In this document: positions 47,781 through 59,454 of the stretch, piece after piece
How the letters are laid out: each line of letters starts with the position of its first letter
Numbering within the stretch: the first letter of the stretch is position 1
Assembly: GCA_019454045.1 (NCBI GenBank)
Contig: SKCR01007813.1
Coordinates: 372,001-436,000 of the forward strand
From: Zanthoxylum bungeanum
Taxonomy: Eukaryota; Streptophyta; Magnoliopsida; Sapindales; Rutaceae
Length of the DNA: 64,000 nt
Direction of reading: 5' to 3'
Notes under the pieces: model-generated
Database searches by the model: none
What the model saw: only the letters and a program-made list of their open reading frames with translations
Told to the model about the DNA's origin: nothing
Position numbers and translations under genes: made by a program

Positions 47781-50063
47781 TTAAATAGCATCCAAGATGT
47801 CTAATTGTTGACTCTTGGTGAGAAGATGATCCCACCAACCTTTAAGTTGACCAGTAAAACCAGCAACAAGAATTTCTGTAATTGCTTTATCAGAGGTTCC
47901 TGTTTGGGTTTTGTAGGCATTAGCTGCCATGGTCATCTGTTGTAATAGGCTAAGAATGTTATATTCAGACATTACATCTATATTCCATTCATAGACAGAA
48001 GATGCATTAAACCTGGATTGGCTTATTGCACTAGGCCTATTATCAACAGCTATATCAGGAGGAGAATAAGAAGTAGCAGGAAGTGCTAATTCCCAATGAA
48101 CTTTATTAAATTTAGAGACAGGTTTGGAATTTTCTTGGAAGGCTTCTATGTCAGAAGAAGCTATGGAAGAGTTATCTAAGTCTAGAACTCCGATTCTACT
48201 ACTAGATTGGGGAGTATCTAGGGCAATATCAATTTTCTTTTTTGAAAAGGAAGAAGATGTTTCTATCATATCCAGTTGTTCTTTAATAGCTCTAACAAAA
48301 TCAGATTTTGACTCATGGACAATCTTCTGGCTATCTTTAGAAATCTGGAAAGGCTCAAAAATAGGCTTTTTAAGCTTCTTGTCCTCATTAGACTTTACGA
48401 CAGTTTTTAAGGAAGAAACAGTAATCGTAGACTGTTGGATTTGACTTTCTATCCTAGTCAACTGTTTTCCAATTGTATTTAGATTAGTATTACAGAAATT
48501 ATTCTGTTGGATAATACTATCTAAGTCTTTATCAGTGTCATTGGGTCTATGAATCTTTAAAGGTGAGGCTTTAACCTGAACTGAAGGTTCACCATGATCT
48601 ATAGTTATATTTCTCAAAGGAGGGTGTTCAGATTCAATGGTTCTATCACTGTCAGAAAGATTCCATTGTGGAATTTTCTTTCTAATAGTAATAGGATTTG
48701 ATTCTTTAAAAGGGTAAGAAATGTTATTTTCGGAAGTATACATTTCAAACCAATTAAAAAACGTAATGTGGACTTTATGCAAGTTTATAAATTCATAGTA
48801 GATTTCTTGAATTTGTTTTCTTTGGTTTAGAAAGTGTTTAAAAAACCAAAGTCTTTTTTCTTTATTCGAATCAGAATAAAAATCTTTGTGCAAGGAGGCT
48901 TTATCTAAATTGAAATCTTTTTGCAGGACATTTATGACATTTTTCGTGACAGCAGAAAATGTTGGAGAAGTTGGGGGAGAAGGGTCATTCTCCTCTTTAG
49001 TTTGTTCATGTGGAGTACTAGTGTAAATAGGGTGAGGGATACTAGTAGTATAATCAACAGATCGTATAGAAGAACTACTAGGAATATCCGAGGTGGAAAA
49101 CCTAGGTTGATCTTTGTATGACAGGTTCGGGATTTTAGAGAATTTTCTTTCTAAGGAGGGAATACTAGAAACAGATTCTAAATCACAGAACCTAGATGAA
49201 GTATTTCTTCTGAAAGATAATCTGACTTTTCCATCAGAATACTGAGTCACATTTTGTAACTCTGTATTTGGCTCAAGTTGTCTTGGAATCACTGGTTCAG
49301 TGGCTCCTTCTAGAATCCATTCATCAGGAAGATTGATATCTTTCCATTGGATGGGTCTAGGAATGACAGTGTTAGATTTTGAAAGGTCAGTCTGCAAGAG
49401 AAGAGTTTCATCCTTTTTTGACTGGAGTTTATGTTGCGTATTAAACGCAGAATGCATAGCTTTGTAGGAGATCTTATAGATCAAGGCAACAGGGATTGAT
49501 CCTTCAAACATATGGTAATTATGGGTTTTGATTTGAAGAATCATGCTTTTAAGGATATTTTTGTCTTGCAAGGAGATTGTGATGTTTGGGTAACAATCAA
49601 AGGAAATAGGACCTTTACAGAGACTTGATTCAATACTGCTGAGTAAAGAATCGTCAAAAGAGATGAATTTGTCATCTCTTAGAACAGCAAGGATGGAGGT
49701 ATCTAAGCCTTCTTTAGTGAGGGGTTTTATTCCAACTTGGATTAAACCAACATGCACATAATTAAACTTTTTATCTCTTAAATGTTTTAAAGCATGTTCA
49801 GAAAATAATTTAATTGTCTCAAAAGGTTTTGTAAGAGTAATATCACGTTCTTCAGTCTTTATGATATAATCTGTTTTTAGAAAATCAAGCCTTTTGGTTT
49901 TATAAATCGTATCTTTAGAAATTTTTGGCAATTTCCAGCAGTCAATGGCTTTATCAAAATCTTCAATTATGAATTCTTCTGAGTTAACTATGTTCTTTGA
50001 AATACTAGTCTTTTCAGTAGAAGAGCTAGACAAAGAGGAGGTTCTACAGAGTAGAGATTCCAT
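47781..50063 (-). pseudogene. Viral polyprotein part 1: movement protein and capsid start (left copy)
   Basis: Open for 760 residues from the ATG at 50063. Residues about 30-220 form a 30K-type movement domain (NYVHVGLIQVGIKPL, KGPISFDCYPNITISLQD). A serine-rich linker follows, then a region with WFEMYTSENNISYPF and FNKVHWELALPATSYSPPD, and the start of the capsid domain (LVAGFTGQLKGWWDHLL). It ends at a TAA that is present at the same codon in the right copy. The movement protein mediates cell-to-cell transport in episomal relatives. Confidence 0.87.
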
Positions 50064-50258
50064 GAGAAACTAAACTTTTAAACTAAGACTTATGAATTTG
50101 CTTACAGGTATGGGTTTACTGCCCTATGCGGAATCCTATCCTAGACGGGACTTACAACCAGTAAAAAAAATTCAGCAAACACACAGGAGATAATTTAAAA
50201 GAAAGAAATCATACAAACCATACAATATAATACTTCCAACCACACCTAGTCTGATACC
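50064..50258 (-). other. Viral leader and primer binding site (left copy)
   Basis: Short leader. The - strand reads TGGTATCAGACTAGG near 50256, the tRNA-Met-type PBS shared with the right copy at 50449. No other features seen. Confidence 0.75.
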
Positions 50259-50448
50259 ATGGAAGACAAAGACCGGTGGGACCAAGAGCATCTTATGACA
50301 AACCCTAGTTTACCAAAAGTTGTTGAAACTGATGCGTCTGACTTAGGGTATGGTGGTATTCTAAAACAAGTTGAGAATGGTAAAGAACAAATAGTCCAAT
50401 ATGTTTCTGCCCATTGGAATGATATATATATATATATATATATATATA
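50259..50448 (+). repeat. Rearranged viral fragments and (TA)n at the palindrome centre
   Basis: 50262-50300 matches the intergenic region (GACCGGTGGGACCAAGAGC), 50300-50420 is an RNase H fragment (VVETDASDLGYGG), and 50421-50448 is (TA)n. The RNase H piece looks identical to the left copy (gatgcgtctgac) rather than the right (gatgcatctgac), so it probably derives from the left copy. Confidence 0.8.
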
Positions 50449-50642
50449 TGGTATCAGACTAGGTGTGGTTGGATGTGTTATTGTTTTAAAGATTTCATCT
50501 GTTATTATTTTTAGACTATTTTCTGTGTGTTTGCTGAATTTTTTACTGGTTGTAAGCCCCGCTGAAGGATAGGATTCCGTTTAGGGCAGTAAACCCATAC
50601 CTGTAGGCAAATCTCATAGTAATAGAATAGGAATAGTTCCTC
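50449..50642 (+). other. Viral primer binding site and leader (right copy)
   Basis: TGGTATCAGACTAGG directly follows (TA)n and is the mirror of the left PBS. The leader to the ATG at 50643 is non-coding. Confidence 0.75.
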
Positions 50643-53600
50643 ATGGAGTCTCTATTCTGTAGAACATCCTCTCTCTCTAGCTCTTCTACTGAAAGGACTA
50701 GTGATTCAAAAAATATAGTGAACTCTGAAGATCTCATAATTGAAGATTTTAATAAAGCTATTGACTGCTGGAAATTACCAAAAATCTCAAAAGACGTAAT
50801 TTACAAAACAAAAAGACTTGATTTTCTTAAAACAGATTATGTTATAAAAACTGAAGAACGTGATATTACCCTTACAAAACCTTTTGAAACAATAAATTTA
50901 TTTTCTGAAAGTGCCCTAAAACATTTAAAAGAAAAGAAATTTAATTATGTGCATGTTGGTCTAATCCAAGTTGGAATAAAGCCCCTTACAAAAGAAGGCT
51001 TAGATACTTCTATCTTAGCCGTTTTAAGAGATGGAAGATTCATCACTTTTGATGATTCTTTACTTAGTAGTATTGAATCAAGTCTCTGTAAAGGACCGAT
51101 CTCTTTCGATTGTTATCCAAACATCACAATCTCTTTACAAGATAAAAATATTCTAAAAAGCATGGTTCTTCAAATTAAAACCCATAACTACCATATGTTT
51201 GAAGGATCAATCCATGTTGCCTTGATTTACAAAATTTCCTACAAAGCTATGCATTCTGCGTTCAACACGCAACATAAGATCCAGTCAAAAAGAGATGAGA
51301 CTCTTCTCTTACAGACTGATCTGTCCAAATCTAACATGGTTATCCCCAGACCTATCCAATGGAAAGATATCAATCTTCCGGATGAATGGATTTTAGAAGG
51401 AGCTTCTGAACCAGTAATTCCAAAGCAACTTGAGCCTAATACAGAGTTACAAAATGTGACCCAGTATTCTGATGGAAAAGTCAAACTGTCTTTTAAAAGA
51501 AGTACTTCATCTAGATTCAGTGATAGGGACTCTATGTCCAGTATTTCTTCCTTAGAAAGAAAATTCTCTAAAGTTCCGTCAGTTATAAATCTACAACCTA
51601 GATTCTCTACTTCAGATATACCAAGTTCCTCCATACGTTCTGTTGATTATACTACTAATATCCCTCATCCTATATATACTAGTAGCCAACATGAACAAAC
51701 TAAAGCTGATTCTCCTCCTACATCTCCTACATTTTCTGCTGTCACAGAAAATATTATAAATGTCCTACACAAAGATTTCAAGATAAATAAATCCTCTTTG
51801 CATGACGATTTTTATTCTGATCTGAATAAAGAAAAAAGACTCTGGTTTTTCAAACATTTCTTAAACCAAAGACAACAAATTCAAAAATCTTATTATGAAT
51901 TTATAGAACTACATAAAGTACACATCACTTTTTTTGATTGGTTTGAAATGTATGCTTCTGAAAATGACATTTCTTACCCTTTTAAAGAATCAAATCCCAT
52001 TACTGTTAGAAAGAAAATACCTCAATGGAATCTTTCTGATAGTGACAGGACTATTGAATCTGAACATCCTCCCTTGAGGAATATAACCGTAGACCATGGT
52101 GAACCCTCAATTCAGATTAAAGCCTCACCATTAAAGATTCATAGACCTAATGATACTGATAAAGACTTAGATAGTATTATCCAACAGAATAATTTCTGTA
52201 ATACTAATCTGAATACAATTGGAAAACAGTTAAATAGGATAGAAAGTCAAATCCAACAATCCACTATTACTGTTCCTTCATTAAAGACTACTGTAAAACC
52301 TAATGAAGACAAGAAACTTAAAAAGCCCATTTTTGAACCATTTCAGATTTCTAGAGAAAGCCAAAAGATTGTCAATGAGTCAAAATCTGATTTTGTTAAA
52401 GCTATTAAAGAACAATTAGATAGAATAGAAACATCTTCTTCCTCTTCAAAAAAGAAAGTTGACATTGCCCTAGATACCCCCCAATCTAGTAGTAGAATTG
52501 GAGTTCTAGACCTAAATAATTCTTCCATAGCTTCTTCGGACATAGAAGCCTTCCAAGAAAATTCCAAACCTGTCTCTAAAGTCAATAAAGTTCATTGGGA
52601 ATTAGCTCTTCCAGCTACTTCTTATTCTCCTCCAGATATAGCTGTTGATAGTAGGCCTAGTGCAATAAGCCAATCCCGGTTTAATGCATCTTCTGTCTAT
52701 GAATGGAATATAGATGGAATGTCTGAATATAACATTCTTAGCCTATTACAACAAATGACCATGGCAGCTAATGCTTACAAAACCCAAACATGAACCTCTG
52801 ATAAGGCGATTACAGAGATTCTCGTTGCTGGTTTTACCGGTCAACTTAAAGGTTGGTGGGATCATCTTCTCACCAAAAGTCAACAACTTGACATCTTGGA
52901 TGCTATTTAAACAGATGAAGACAATGTTCCTATTCTGGATGAATACAACAGTCCGATTCAAGATGCCGTTGCAACCTTAATTTTGACCATTTCCCTCCAT
53001 TTCATAGGTGACCCATCTCACTTACGAGATAAAAATGCCGAGTTACTACATAATCTTAGATGTAGAAAACTTAGTGACTTCCAAAGCTATAAAACCACCT
53101 TCTTTACAAGACTCTTTTTAAGAGATGACGCAAATAATATAACTTGGAAAGAAAAATTCCTTGCTGGTTTACCTACCCTTTTAGGTGAAAAGGTTAGGAA
53201 TTCTATTAAAGCCCTCCATGACAATCGAATCCCTTATGAAAGACTCACCTATGGTGAATTAGTTAGTTTTATCAATAAGGAAGGATTAAAGATATGCCAA
53301 GACTTGAAATTATAGAAACGCCTAAAATGGGAGCTTAGAAAATCTAAGCAAGAACTAGGTAGTTTCTGCAAACAGTTTAACTATGATCCTTTCAAAGCTA
53401 GTACCTCTAAAGATTGTGAAGGAAAATGTTCTTCAAAGCCTTATAAAAGAAATTACAGTTCTAAAAAATTTAGAAAATCTTTTCCTACTTCTAAAGAAAA
53501 TTTCTATAAAACACCTTCAAAGCCTTATAAGAAATCCAATAGAAAACCTCACACTTCAAAATCTAAAGCCCCTTTCAATTATAAAGAAGCTACTTGTTAC

Positions 53601-56211
53601 AAATGTGGAAAGAAAGGACATACTGCAAAATATTGTAGGATGAACAAAAAACTTCATGAATTAGATCTCAGTGAAGAAATTCTTTCCAAAATAACAAATC
53701 TGCTTATTGAATCTTCTGAGTCTGAATCTTCGTAACAGGCAATTCTGAACCTTTACAAGTTGATGAGTTAGTTGATTCAGATACTTCTAGCCAAGCAATA
53801 GTGATTATGACACAGATTCTTACTTAAAGAATAAGAAACTTAATGTTTTGACTAAAGATCAAGAAACGTTTCTTGAAATTGTAAAACACATTTCTAATCC
53901 TGACTTACAAAAAGAATATCTTGACAAACTCCTAAAGACTTTTGACAAAGGAGAATCTTCTAAAACTACCGTTTTGAAACAAAATACTTATGATCTTACA
54001 CAAATCCTAAGTAAGAAGAAGAATAAAAAAGACACACCAAATTTGCAAGACCTTCAAAAGGAAATCCAAGAAGTAAAAATTGAAATAAAAGATTTACAAG
54101 AAAACAGAAAAATGATTCTGAAACAATCCAACTTCTTCTTAAAAGTCAATTAGTTGATAATTCTGAAAAAGGTTCAGATTCTGATAATGATGGATCTGAA
54201 AACCAAAAGCTTGAGAATATTGAGTCTCTTCCAAATGATTTTCTTTTTGTTCTAAAGCAAGTAACAACAAGAAAATACCTAATCTGGATTACCCTTATCC
54301 TTTCATCTGATTTCCAAATTGACACAGTAGCCTTATTTGACACAGGTGCTGATCTAAATTGTATCAAAGAGATTATTATTCCAAAAGAGTTTCATAAAGA
54401 AACACATGAAAAACTTTCTGCAGCAAATAATTCGAAACTAGAAATTTCTTCCAAAGTTGATGCTTCAATTCCTAATGATGGTTTTGAATTTAGGACTTCC
54501 TTTCTTTTAACAAATGATATACATCATGCTGTTATTCTTGGAACTCCATTCATAAACCTCATTACTCCTTACACCGTTACTTATAATGGCATAACCTTTA
54601 AAGCAAAAGATAAAAAATTGAAATTTTCTTTCATTGAAAAACCTAAAACAAGAAATTTGAATATTCTAAAAGCTTGTTCTGTTTATCAGAACCATATTAG
54701 TGTTTTGCTAAAGAAAAAACAAAATGACTTACTTCATTTAAAAAATGATTTAAATATTGAAAGACTTGAAAAACAACTACAAACTGGTTTGATAAAACAA
54801 AAGATTAATGATTTCAAAGTATTAATTGAAAAAGAAATATGTGCTGATTTACCTTCTGCCTTTTGGAGTAGAAAGCAACATTTGATAGATCTTCCCTATG
54901 AATCCTCTTTTGATGAAAAGCAAATTCCTACTAAAGCTAGACCTATTCAAATGAATATGGACTTAGAAAAACATTGTAGAAAAGAGATCAAGGACTTAGA
55001 ATCTAAAGGTTTGATTGTCAAATCAATGTCTCCTTGGTCCTGCGCCGCTTTCTATGTAAATAAAAATTCTGAGATAGAAAGAGGAACACCTAGACTGGTT
55101 ATCAATTACAAACCTTTAAACAAGGCCCTAAAATGGATTAGGTATCCCATACCTAACAAGAAAGATTTGCTTCAAAAACTCCACTCTGCTTTCATATTTT
55201 CAAAATTTGATATGAAGTCTGGTTTTTGGCAAATCCAAATTCATCCTAAAGATCGTTATAAAACTGCTTTTACTGTTCCTTTTGGACAATTTGAATGGAC
55301 AGTGATGCGTTTGGTTTAAAAAATGCACCTTCTGAGTTTCAGAGAATTATGAATGATATTTATAATCCTTATTCAGATTTTTGTATTGTTTATATTGATG
55401 ATGTTTTGATCTTTTCAAAAGACATAGATCAACACTTCAAACATTTAAAGACCTTTTATTTTGCCACTAGAAAGGCTGGTTTAGCTGTATCTAGTACAAA
55501 GATTTCTTTATTCCAAACTAAGGTCAGATTCCTAGGACATTATATTTCCAAAGGAACTATCACACCCATTGAAAGATCTCTTGCTTTTACTGATAAATTC
55601 CCTGATAAAATTCTAGATAAAAGCCAACTCCAAAGATTTTTAGGAAGTTTAAATTATGTTCTAGATTTTTGTCCTAACATCAATAGAATTGCAAAACCAT
55701 TGCATGATAGATTAAAAAAAGTTCATGTTCCTTGGACTGATGAACATACAAAGGCTATTAAACTAATAAAGAACACTGTTAAGGATATCCCTTGCTTATA
55801 TTTAGCAAACCCTAGTTTACCAAAAGTTGTTGAAACTGATGCATCTGACTTAGGGTATGGTGGTATTCTAAAACAAGTAGATAATGGTAAAGAACAAATA
55901 GTTCAATATGTTTCTGCTCATTGGAATGATTGTCAGAAAAACTATTCTACTATAAAAAAGAAATTTTATCAATTGTTCTTTGCATATCTAAATTTCAAAG
56001 TGATTTACTAAATCAAAAATTTTTGCTAAGGATTGATTGTAAAGCTGCAAAACATGTTTTAGAAAAGGATGTTCAAAACATTGCATCTAAACAGATCTTT
56101 GCACGATGGCAAGCAATTTTGAGTGTTTTTGATTTTGAAATTGAATTTATAAAAGGAGATAAAAATTCTGTTCCAGACTTTCTAACCAGAGAATTTCTCC
56201 AAAACAGATAA
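50643..56211 (+). pseudogene. Viral polyprotein, broken (right copy)
   Basis: Collinear with the left ORF1. Movement domain intact to 52790, then TGA at 52791-52793, the shared TAA at 52908-52910, TAG at 53313-53315, frame changes near 53735, 53800 and 54110, another near 55300 and another near 55960. The CCHC knuckle (CYKCGKKGHTAKYC region near 53600), protease DTGADLN (about 54340), RT YIDD (55391-55402) and RNase H blocks are all visible. It is more decayed than the left copy. Ends REFLQNR and overlaps ORF2 by one base. Confidence 0.87.
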
Positions 56212-57601
56212 TGCCGCCCAAGAAAAAAGACACTGGCAAAGCTAAGATTATTGAGCCCCATGTCCAAAGCCATTACAAAGAATCCCAATCTCCTCCACCC
56301 ATTCCAAAGTTAGCCTCAGGCATTCCTATAAAATCTTGGGTTGATACAATCCAAGAAGATGAAGAATCTTCATCTAAAGCAATTACTTCTCAAGATCAGG
56401 TAAATGAATGGATTGAATCCATTTCTAAATCCCCTGAACTCCTACTTGCTTTACAAAGTTTTTCAAAAAATCAAGATATTCAAAAAACTTCTTCCAAAGA
56501 AATTACTTTTCCAAAATCTCAAAAGGAAATTGTTTTAACTGGAAGTTCATCTTCCCAAATAATTTCTCAAAAGCCTTCACAAAAATCGGATGGTATAATA
56601 AAACCTATCACCAAAATATTTTGAGCATTGAAGATGGGTTTTATAGTCCTGATCCATTTATTACCCTTTCAAAGTTTTTTCCAAAGGGTTGGTTTTTCAA
56701 ACCTTGGGATTTATCAAAACCCCAATCCTTTTATCAAGACATTCTTGAATTGACGGAATCTGTAAAATTCAAACACTTTTTCCTTTCTGATACTCATTCT
56801 GAGCCGGCCTATTCTACGGCCACTATCCTTAAAGTCATTTCTCCAAAACAATGGGGAGAACCCCTTCATAACCCTAAAGTTTTCCCTGCAAATTTCCAAA
56901 ATAGATTAAACCATTGCTTATCATACTCTTATTGGGATTACCAGCAAGCGTGGTTTAATACTTTCCTAATCCAAAACCCTAAGAAAAGCCATTCATGGTT
57001 ATTTTTCTTTAATTCCAAAATAACCGTCGAAAGCCTTCCAAACTGGTTCCAACATTGGTGGAACTATTATGGACCAAGCCCAGAAATATTAACCCCCAAT
57101 GCAAAATCCTGCCTAAACCTTTTTAAAGCCCACTATGTTCCCTCGTCTTCAGAGAAAAGATTCCCCCCTTTTCTTTGTTTCTGTACAAATTTTTTCTTAC
57201 CTTGGGTCTGGATGTGGAGTCTTCAATTCTACACCCAAGAAACCCATTTGCTTCTCCAAAGAACCTTCAAAGTTAAATGGTGGTCCAAATTTGACGAAGA
57301 GTCAAAGCTGACACAACACATGGTCCAGCAATGGCTCTGTGCTAAAGGTCATATTAAATCTAATATTGAAGTTGTCAAAGCCCAAAGCACGTTTCTCTCT
57401 CAGAAGTCTATGGCCCAATCTCTCCTTGCAGGTGCCAAGTCTGAAGAGGAATATTTTCAAGTAATGCAACAACTCCTTGCCTCGAGACCAGCATCTTCTG
57501 ATGCCAGCTCTTCAAGTGGTGGGGAGCCACAGCCTTTTATTTCTCTTGGAGATGATAACGAAGATGACTGTTTCGGTATCCTCTCTTCTTTAAAGCATTA
57601 A
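56211..57601 (+). pseudogene. Viral ORF2 (right copy)
   Basis: Starts MPPKKKDTGKAKIIEP, overlapping the ORF1 stop (TAATG). Two overlapping frames (56211-56624 and 56621-57601) show one frameshift near 56590-56620. Unlike the left copy it has no LTR insertion, so the full region is present to SLGDDNEDDCFGILSSLKH. Aromatic-rich middle region; no known domain. A protein of unknown function in the florendovirus-like group. Confidence 0.82.
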
Positions 57602-58377
57602 AAAAAAAAAAAAAAAAAGTCATTGAGCATAAGAAAATTATTTTCTTTTCCCCTTCACTCACTATTCTCTACACGAGAAAAAAGCTGTGGGAAAAGTAAT
57701 TTTCAAATTCAAGCATCCAAAGCACTCAACAGGTACCGGTGGGACCTTGACCAACAATTCAATTCAAAATAATTGATGACAAAGCCATGTGAAAGAGCAT
57801 CTTATGATGACAAAGCCAGGTGAAAGCAAAAGAAAAAGAAGAAGCATCTTACTGTAGCCATGTGAAGAAAGCATTCAAAGCCACCCAAAGCACGTTACAA
57901 AGACAGAAAAGCAGAAGCATCTTACTGTATCTTACTGTTTTAATAATTGTAATAATTATGGTAGTTGGTTGATTGGGTATATAGTTCCCATTAACTCTCA
58001 GTAGAGGGCATCCGGTTTTTCTTTAGGACTATTTTCAAATTTCTCTCTTCTTAGAACTCTTTCTCAGTTTATACTTTAATTTTGTTCTTCAAAGAAAATG
58101 TAAGCAATTGTTTTAAAGCCTATGTAAAAGTTGTGAATGTTTATTTAAAAGCAATTTTATTTTTAAAGCATGCTTGCAAACTGATAATTATATCAGTTCT
58201 GTCATTTAAAATTGTTACTACTCCTCTGAGGCATAGAGACCGGATCTCTCCCCTCAGTTGTAATTCTCTTCTCCCTCCTTCACTCAGAGCACCATTTCTG
58301 GGATCCAGATCTGGTACTGTGTTTGTCACCCCGGCCTTATTAAAATCTGATCATTTGCATCTTCATAAGCATCATTT
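57602..58377 (+). promoter_or_regulatory. Viral intergenic region, right copy
   Basis: Begins with an A-run. TATATA at 57978-57983 in the context GGGTATATAGTTCCC is the mirror of 41134-41139. Downstream there is a purine-rich and GATC-rich stretch (58240-58320) matching 40800-40900 inverted. The last 40 or so bases before the PBS present in the left copy are missing here. Flanked by (TA)n. Confidence 0.6.
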
Positions 58378-58378
58378 G

Positions 58379-58412
<34 letters not shown>

Positions 58413-58413
58413 T
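58378..58413. repeat. (TA)n tract at the right viral border
   Basis: Alternating TA with one interruption, immediately next to the viral end. Tracts like it lie at 40664-40714 and 50421-50448. Confidence 0.85.
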
Positions 58414-59454
58414 CAAAACTAGTTTAAAATAACCGATTTCAAAAGAGATCTTTCAATATCCGTAAAATTAAAATTTGTAACTGCAAGGAACAATTTAAAC
58501 ATGAAGACATGTCTATCACACAGTTTCATTTATGTTTCCTAAAATACAACAAATAGATAACAAGAGAGGAACCGTTCTTCTATTCTGACGAGTTAAATTT
58601 AGCCTAAATTCCAACACTAAGGAAAATCCTATGAACACTAAAAGCACACAAGAACTTAGATAGAAATTTGGAGGTTAAAGAAAAAATTGAGAGAGCACTC
58701 GAATTTTAGTGTAAATAAAATGAGAAAATGCTCCTCTTTTAATATAATACTCAATGGAAAGTTGGAAACAAACCACCAAATGTCACCAAGGATTACAATG
58801 ATCATAAAACATTCAAATGGCTTGGAAGTTGCAAGTTCAAATTAAATTTCATTCGATTAAGATAATTTGAACATGTACAATATAAGTTCTTAACTACCCG
58901 GTGAGAAAATTAGAGCAAATAAAACTATCATATATTAAGCGAGATAAGAGGTTGGCATAGACAGAAATTATAAAGAAATATCTATATTTTACTGTACTTA
59001 ATGAGACGATAGATTCCGAATATAACATAATAACATTAAAAGATTTATATAGTCAACTCCATTTAATAGGAAAAAAACTTAGTTTAATTTATTATTAAAC
59101 GTCACAATGAGAGTCATGACATATTACTCTCATGTTTCCAAGGACCCAAAAACTGGAAATTCTACTAATATCTAATATTAGTGGTACAAAAGATTACACA
59201 TTACTCTCACTAGTATAGATCAGCCTGGATAAACTTCTTTGCTCTAAAATAGATGCAAAATGTCTTTAAGCTTCATCTATCACAAGCACAATCCTCTATA
59301 TGAACTTCCAAATATTGATCTGCTCCTTGTGAAACCTAATGTAAAATGGGAACCCTAAATTAATACTTTTTCCTTCTATATGTAGGTGTTCATTGTCGGA
59401 AAACGAACCCTTCTTATGATAGTTTGGCAAGGTATGCAGATTAATCTCCATTAT
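58414..59454. other. Gene-free intergenic stretch
   Basis: AT-rich, no protein family recognised. The last 100 bases probably contain the 3' UTR of the acetolactate synthase subunit gene on the - strand. Confidence 0.5.

Larger units (their letters stand above)
40716..58377. mobile_element. Two head-to-head endogenous pararetrovirus copies forming a large inverted repeat
   Basis: Left copy on - strand (40716-50258) and right copy on + strand (50449-58377), joined by a 190-bp rearranged centre. Both encode the same gene order: movement protein, capsid, zinc knuckle, aspartic protease, RT, RNase H, then a second ORF. There is no integrase, and a movement domain is present, which marks Caulimoviridae rather than a gypsy element. 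The separate second ORF starting at TAATG and the (TA)n borders fit the endogenous florendovirus group. Arms are highly similar but not identical. The left copy starts and ends at the tRNA-Met-type PBS, so it is about one genome length (near 8.1 kb without the inserted LTR). Confidence 0.85.

Noticed and set aside
40716..58377. Ty3/gypsy element as explanation for the RT-bearing inverted repeat
   Set aside because: No integrase and no LTRs, while a 30K-type movement domain and a second ORF are present, which fits Caulimoviridae.
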